A DNA stretch of 34,309 nt, taken from positions 41,233 through 75,541 of the forward strand of contig JBFMGR010000002.1 of NCBI GenBank assembly GCA_040753135.1, written 5' to 3'. Of the stretch, positions 32,294-34,309 are shown one piece after another. Positions within the stretch are counted from its first letter, which is position 1, and each line of letters begins with the position of its first letter. Origin of the DNA: Patescibacteria group bacterium (GTDB lineage Bacteria > Patescibacteriota > Minisyncoccia > UBA6257 > Brennerbacteraceae). The translations under genes were made by a program, and so were the position numbers. The notes under the pieces were generated by a model that had not been told where the DNA came from, made no database searches, and worked only from the letters and a program-made list of their open reading frames with translations.

Positions 32294-32370
32294 AATGTCT
32301 TCAGGCGAAAGGCTTTGGCCCAGAACCCGAAGACACTGGAGAACTCCGCTTTTGCGGAGTTTTCCATTTT
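32294..32370 (+). ncRNA. Candidate small structured RNA
   Basis: Between P1 and a strong terminator lie about 70 bases. TGTCTTC (32296-32302) pairs with GAAGACA (32329-32335), and GGC-TTTG-GCC (32311-32320) can form an inner hairpin. The 8-mer GAAGACAC (32329-32336) is complementary to GTGTCTTC (32531-32538), between the Shine-Dalgarno and start codon of the small peptide gene. I recognise no known riboswitch class. An overlapping reading frame (MSSGERLWPRTR) has no ribosome-binding site. Confidence 0.45.
32338..32370 (+). terminator. Intrinsic terminator T1
   Basis: The 12-bp stem GGAGAACTCCGC / GCGGAGTTTTCC has one G-T pair and a TTTT loop, and is followed by ATTTTT. Confidence 0.8.
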
Positions 32371-32423
32371 TATGCTTAAACCAGACATCGGATGTCCTAG
32401 AGATATAGGATAAAAACCTAACC

Positions 32424-32461
32424 AAACTCTCGGTTTAAACAACCGAGAGTTTTTGTTTATT
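32424..32461 (+). terminator. Intrinsic terminator T2
   Basis: The perfect 12-bp stem AAACTCTCGGTT / AACCGAGAGTTT closes a TAAAC loop and is followed by TTGTTTATT. It insulates the downstream promoter from T1 readthrough. Confidence 0.85.
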
Positions 32462-32469
32462 CCCAACCC

Positions 32470-32498
32470 TTGACAAAACCCAGAGAGAGAGATACTAA
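32470..32498 (+). promoter_or_regulatory. Promoter P2 for the small peptide gene, sigma70-like
   Basis: A perfect -35 TTGACA (32470-32475), a 17-base spacer rich in GA, and TACTAA (32493-32498). The expected start near 32505 leaves a leader of about 35 bases that includes AAAGGAGGT. Confidence 0.7.
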
Positions 32499-32539
32499 GA
32501 GCAGTTCTTAAAAATTTCAAAAGAAAGGAGGTGTCTTCT

Positions 32540-32647
32540 ATGAGAGCAATTGGTCGTAAGGTTTTCGCTAAATATGTTGCCACACGCGTCTATTCCGGTA
32601 AATGGAACAAGGGTCGCGGCGGGCCGTATCCTTGGCGTAAAGCCTGA
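32540..32647 (+). CDS. Small cationic peptide, candidate RiPP precursor
   Basis: The product has 35 residues, preceded by a near-perfect Shine-Dalgarno AAAGGAGGT (32524-32532) eight bases before the ATG. That is by far the strongest ribosome-binding site in the window. The peptide has about ten Arg/Lys and no Asp or Glu. The N-terminal half is MRAIGRKVFAKYVATRV; the C-terminal half is YSGKWNKGRGGPYPWRKA, with Gly, two Trp and two Tyr. Its own promoter and a terminator 20 bases after the stop mark it as a strongly expressed unit. A radical SAM gene follows. It matches no family I know. A modified antimicrobial or signalling peptide is plausible; an unmodified toxin or RNA-binding peptide is also possible. 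Confidence 0.7.
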   Translation: MRAIGRKVFAKYVATRVYSGKWNKGRGGPYPWRKA

Positions 32648-32666
32648 TCTCGGTGGATGATCAAAA

Positions 32667-32696
32667 GAGGCTGGCTGATTGCCAGCCTCCTATTTT
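32667..32696 (+). terminator. Intrinsic terminator / attenuator between peptide and radical SAM genes
   Basis: The perfect 9-bp stem GAGGCTGGC / GCCAGCCTC closes a TGATT loop and is followed by CTATTTT. The modest T-run would let some transcripts read into the radical SAM gene, the usual way to make much precursor and little enzyme. Confidence 0.8.
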
Positions 32697-32741
32697 AACC
32701 GCACTTTCAAAACCAACTCAATCTGTAGAAAGGATAATGAT

Positions 32742-33896
32742 ATGCAAGCGCTGCAACCGATTATCAAGCCCGTTTCTCTCAGCTGTAATCTCGGATGCGA
32801 TTACTGTTACTATGGTCCGCCACGCAAAGAAGACTTTCGTGTTATTCTTGGCGATTCTGTTGACAAATTCAATGTTATGTCCGAAGAAACGCTTGGGGCA
32901 TTGATTGCAGCCTTCGCCGGAACGCGACGACCAGTGAACTTTATGTGGCATGGCGGCGAGCCATTGATTGCTGGATTGAAATTTTTCCAGAGAGCAGTAG
33001 AAATTCAGCGTCAGGTTTTCAAGAGACGTCGTCAGTCAGCAAACACTGTTCAAACTAATGGACTATTGGTCGACGAAAACTGGGCTAGATTCTTTATGGA
33101 AAACCACTTCCATGTCGGCACCAGTTTAGATGGTACGGCAGCTATGCACGATGTCTTTCGCGTGGATCGTAGCGGCCGCGGATCAGCAGATAAAGTCATC
33201 AAAGCGATCAAACTAATGGTTGAGTATGGAATTGATGTGAATGTTATTTCAACCATCACCAAGGCGAATGTCGGTCACGCGGCTGAAGTCTACGTCTTCC
33301 TGAGATCGCTCGGCGTGACCAAAATGAAGTTTTCTCACCTTCATGAGCGCGAACGCCTCGGCGATAGATCTGAGATAGCGGCTACGCCTGAAGAGCATGC
33401 TACTTTTATGATCGCTCTGCTGGATGCTTGGCTGGAAGAAGACAATCCTGAAGTCGAGATCTCTGATCTCGTAAGCATTATTCAGGTTCTGTCTGGAGGT
33501 AAAGATGTCGACTGTATTTTCGCTGGGGTCTGCGAAAGATTCTTGACGATTGAATATGATGGTTCGGTCATGTGGTGCGACACCATTGGCAAACCATCAG
33601 AAATTAGAATCTTCGGCAATGTCAGAGATGGGCTTGATTCTATCGTGGTCTCGCGAGGCTATCGAAAGTTTCAAGACCAGTTCCAGCGCCTTCATCGTAA
33701 AACTTCAAAACAGCCATGGTATCCGTTCATAACCCTTGGTTGTCTCGGGGATTATCCAGAAATGCCGTTCGGAGCGAAAAATCCTCAAAATACTTACGCT
33801 GAATCCTGGATGAGTATAATCAGCGCCGTCGCCGATAGATTGGAGGCTAACAATTTTCGGATTATTAATGATCCAAGAAAAATCAGCTCCCGCTAA
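32742..33896 (+). CDS. Radical SAM protein with reduced SPASM domain (peptide-modifying / anSME-like)
   Basis: The product has 384 residues. I chose the ATG at 32742 because it has AAAGGA eight bases upstream; in-frame codons from 32679 overlap the attenuator. The radical SAM CX3CX2C cluster is Cys15, Cys19 and Cys22 (SCNLGCDYCYYGPPRK). NFMWHGGEPLIAG, NTVQTNGLLVDENWARFF and VGTSLDGTAAMHDVFR follow, as in anaerobic sulfatase-maturase-like enzymes. The SPASM start is present (Cys264-x9-Gly274-x4-Cys279, CERFLTIEYDGSVMWC), with Cys258 before it. The later CX2CX5CX3C block is missing; only Cys334 follows. So it probably holds one auxiliary Fe-S cluster at most. Codon use is unlike that of the ftsZ block, suggesting transfer. 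The likely target is the peptide at 32540, which is inferred from position. Confidence 0.88.
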   Translation: MQALQPIIKPVSLSCNLGCDYCYYGPPRKEDFRVILGDSVDKFNVMSEETLGALIAAFAGTRRPVNFMWHGGEPLIAGLKFFQRAVEIQRQVFKRRRQSANTVQTNGLLVDENWARFFMENHFHVGTSLDGTAAMHDVFRVDRSGRGSADKVIKAIKLMVEYGIDVNVISTITKANVGHAAEVYVFLRSLGVTKMKFSHLHERERLGDRSEIAATPEEHATFMIALLDAWLEEDNPEVEISDLVSIIQVLSGGKDVDCIFAGVCERFLTIEYDGSVMWCDTIGKPSEIRIFGNVRDGLDSIVVSRGYRKFQDQFQRLHRKTSKQPWYPFITLGCLGDYPEMPFGAKNPQNTYAESWMSIISAVADRLEANNFRIINDPRKISSR

Positions 33897-33908
33897 ACGG
33901 GAGCTGAT
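33882..33908. terminator. Bidirectional terminator between convergent genes
   Basis: The perfect 11-bp stem ATCAGCTCCCG / CGGGAGCTGAT closes a CTAAA loop that contains the radical SAM stop codon. Read on the minus strand it is followed by TTTTTCTT, so it serves the right-hand gene best. Confidence 0.85.
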
Positions 33909-34309
33909 CTATTTGTCTAAAGATTTGACTGCCCGTTTAAGTTTAGAGAGATAGTCCCCGATTGTAATTTTATTTTGATGTCTTTCTACAACATACGGTT
34001 TCATAATCTCTGCCACTCTTTTTCTGGATTCTTCCAAAACATCAGCTTTACGACTTGTAATCCATGGCTTCAGTTTTGGGAAAAGCAGATTAGAGAGTTC
34101 TCCTTCTGGGATTAAAGAAGAAACAAGCATTTCTTCGGCAATTACTTCCTTTGGTAAACCGGTTTTCCAAGAGATTTTATTGAAAAATTTAGGATACGGT
34201 CTTGATGTTGCCCGGATTATCTTTCTTAATCTTTGGTTATCAAATAAAACAATATGAATATATTCATGAATGAGGGTTTTAACAATATTATCCCAGGAAT
34301 TTTTTATTG
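33909..34309 (-). CDS. Partial protein with HExxH zinc-protease motif (5' end outside window)
   Basis: The frame ending at 33909 is open to the right edge: 132 codons without a stop, so the ATG at 34130 is internal. The visible part begins IKNSWDNIVKTLIHEYIHIV. HEYIH is a zincin-type HExxH motif set in a hydrophobic helix, and EEMLVSSLIPEG about 40 residues later could supply a third ligand. The C-terminal half is Lys/Arg-rich and helical (KADVLEESRKRVAEIMKPYV). I cannot name the family. It is convergent with the radical SAM gene and shares its terminator. A peptidase beside a peptide-modifying enzyme suggests leader removal or export, but that is speculation. Confidence 0.7.
   Translation of the reverse strand, partial: IKNSWDNIVKTLIHEYIHIVLFDNQRLRKIIRATSRPYPKFFNKISWKTGLPKEVIAEEMLVSSLIPEGELSNLLFPKLKPWITSRKADVLEESRKRVAEIMKPYVVERHQNKITIGDYLSKLKRAVKSLDK

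Noticed and set aside
32295-32408. 37-codon frame starting MSSGERLWPRTR after promoter P1
   Set aside because: It has no Shine-Dalgarno sequence, runs through terminator T1, and its first part is occupied by RNA stems.
32372-32413. Tiny frame MLKPDIGCPRDIG between T1 and T2
   Set aside because: Thirteen codons after a terminator with only a distant GGAG; no promoter of its own is visible.
1-34309. tRNA or rRNA genes
   Set aside because: No tRNA T-arm/CCA-like patterns or rRNA blocks were recognised by eye; a tRNAscan run would be the decisive test.

Overview
The window looks like a chromosome segment of an uncultured Patescibacteria/CPR bacterium, probably of Parcubacteria type. The signs are low-GC, compact, mostly co-directional genes; prepilin operons whose products carry large surface exodomains; a CxxxxxxCPDG...GPxCEFxPCP cysteine motif common in that group; GIGT-repeat surface proteins; and AT-rich word-like repeats packed between genes. 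This placement is inferred from style. No rRNA gene is present to fix it, and I recognise no tRNA.

Layout. (1) 1-5699: a type IV pilus/pseudopilus block with the inner-membrane platform protein PilC, three prepilin-like proteins (two with large surface exodomains: LamG, GWxWS repeats, TIG) and a small four-helix-bundle gene. A 59-bp repeat precedes three of these genes and supplies the start codon and leader peptide of one. (2) 5766-17848: a secretome locus. Three likely glycoside hydrolases and one beta-helix protein all end in almost the same dockerin module and are mostly joined by ATGA stop/start overlaps. Three cohesin proteins follow: one membrane-anchored, one cohesin-dockerin adaptor, and one with a possible C-terminal membrane-associated helix. 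A large GIGT-repeat surface protein and a small membrane protein come next. This reads as a miniature cellulosome-like system. A deleted 'ghost' dockerin gene lies just upstream. (3) 17851-18647: a REP-associated tyrosine transposase with three matching REP hairpins. (4) 18656-24719: cysteine desulfurase, HtrA-type protease, ClpB and a polytopic membrane protein. (5) 24763-25975 on the minus strand: peptidyl-tRNA hydrolase and a 2H-phosphoesterase-like protein. (6) 26142-32200: signal peptidase I, HisRS, a bS21-like protein, a YqeY-like protein, YbeY, FtsA and FtsZ. (7) 32201-34309: a compositionally different island. It has two sigma70-like promoters, a candidate small RNA, three intrinsic terminators, a 35-residue strongly cationic peptide gene and a radical SAM protein with a reduced SPASM domain. 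A partial minus-strand protein with an HExxH zinc-protease motif runs off the right edge. This is a candidate unclassified RiPP-type system.

The two systems most worth following are the cohesin/dockerin locus (6543-14773) and the cationic peptide/radical SAM island (32201-34309). A third theme is the way low-complexity interspersed repeats have become part of proteins: prepilin leaders, and two loops of cysteine desulfurase.
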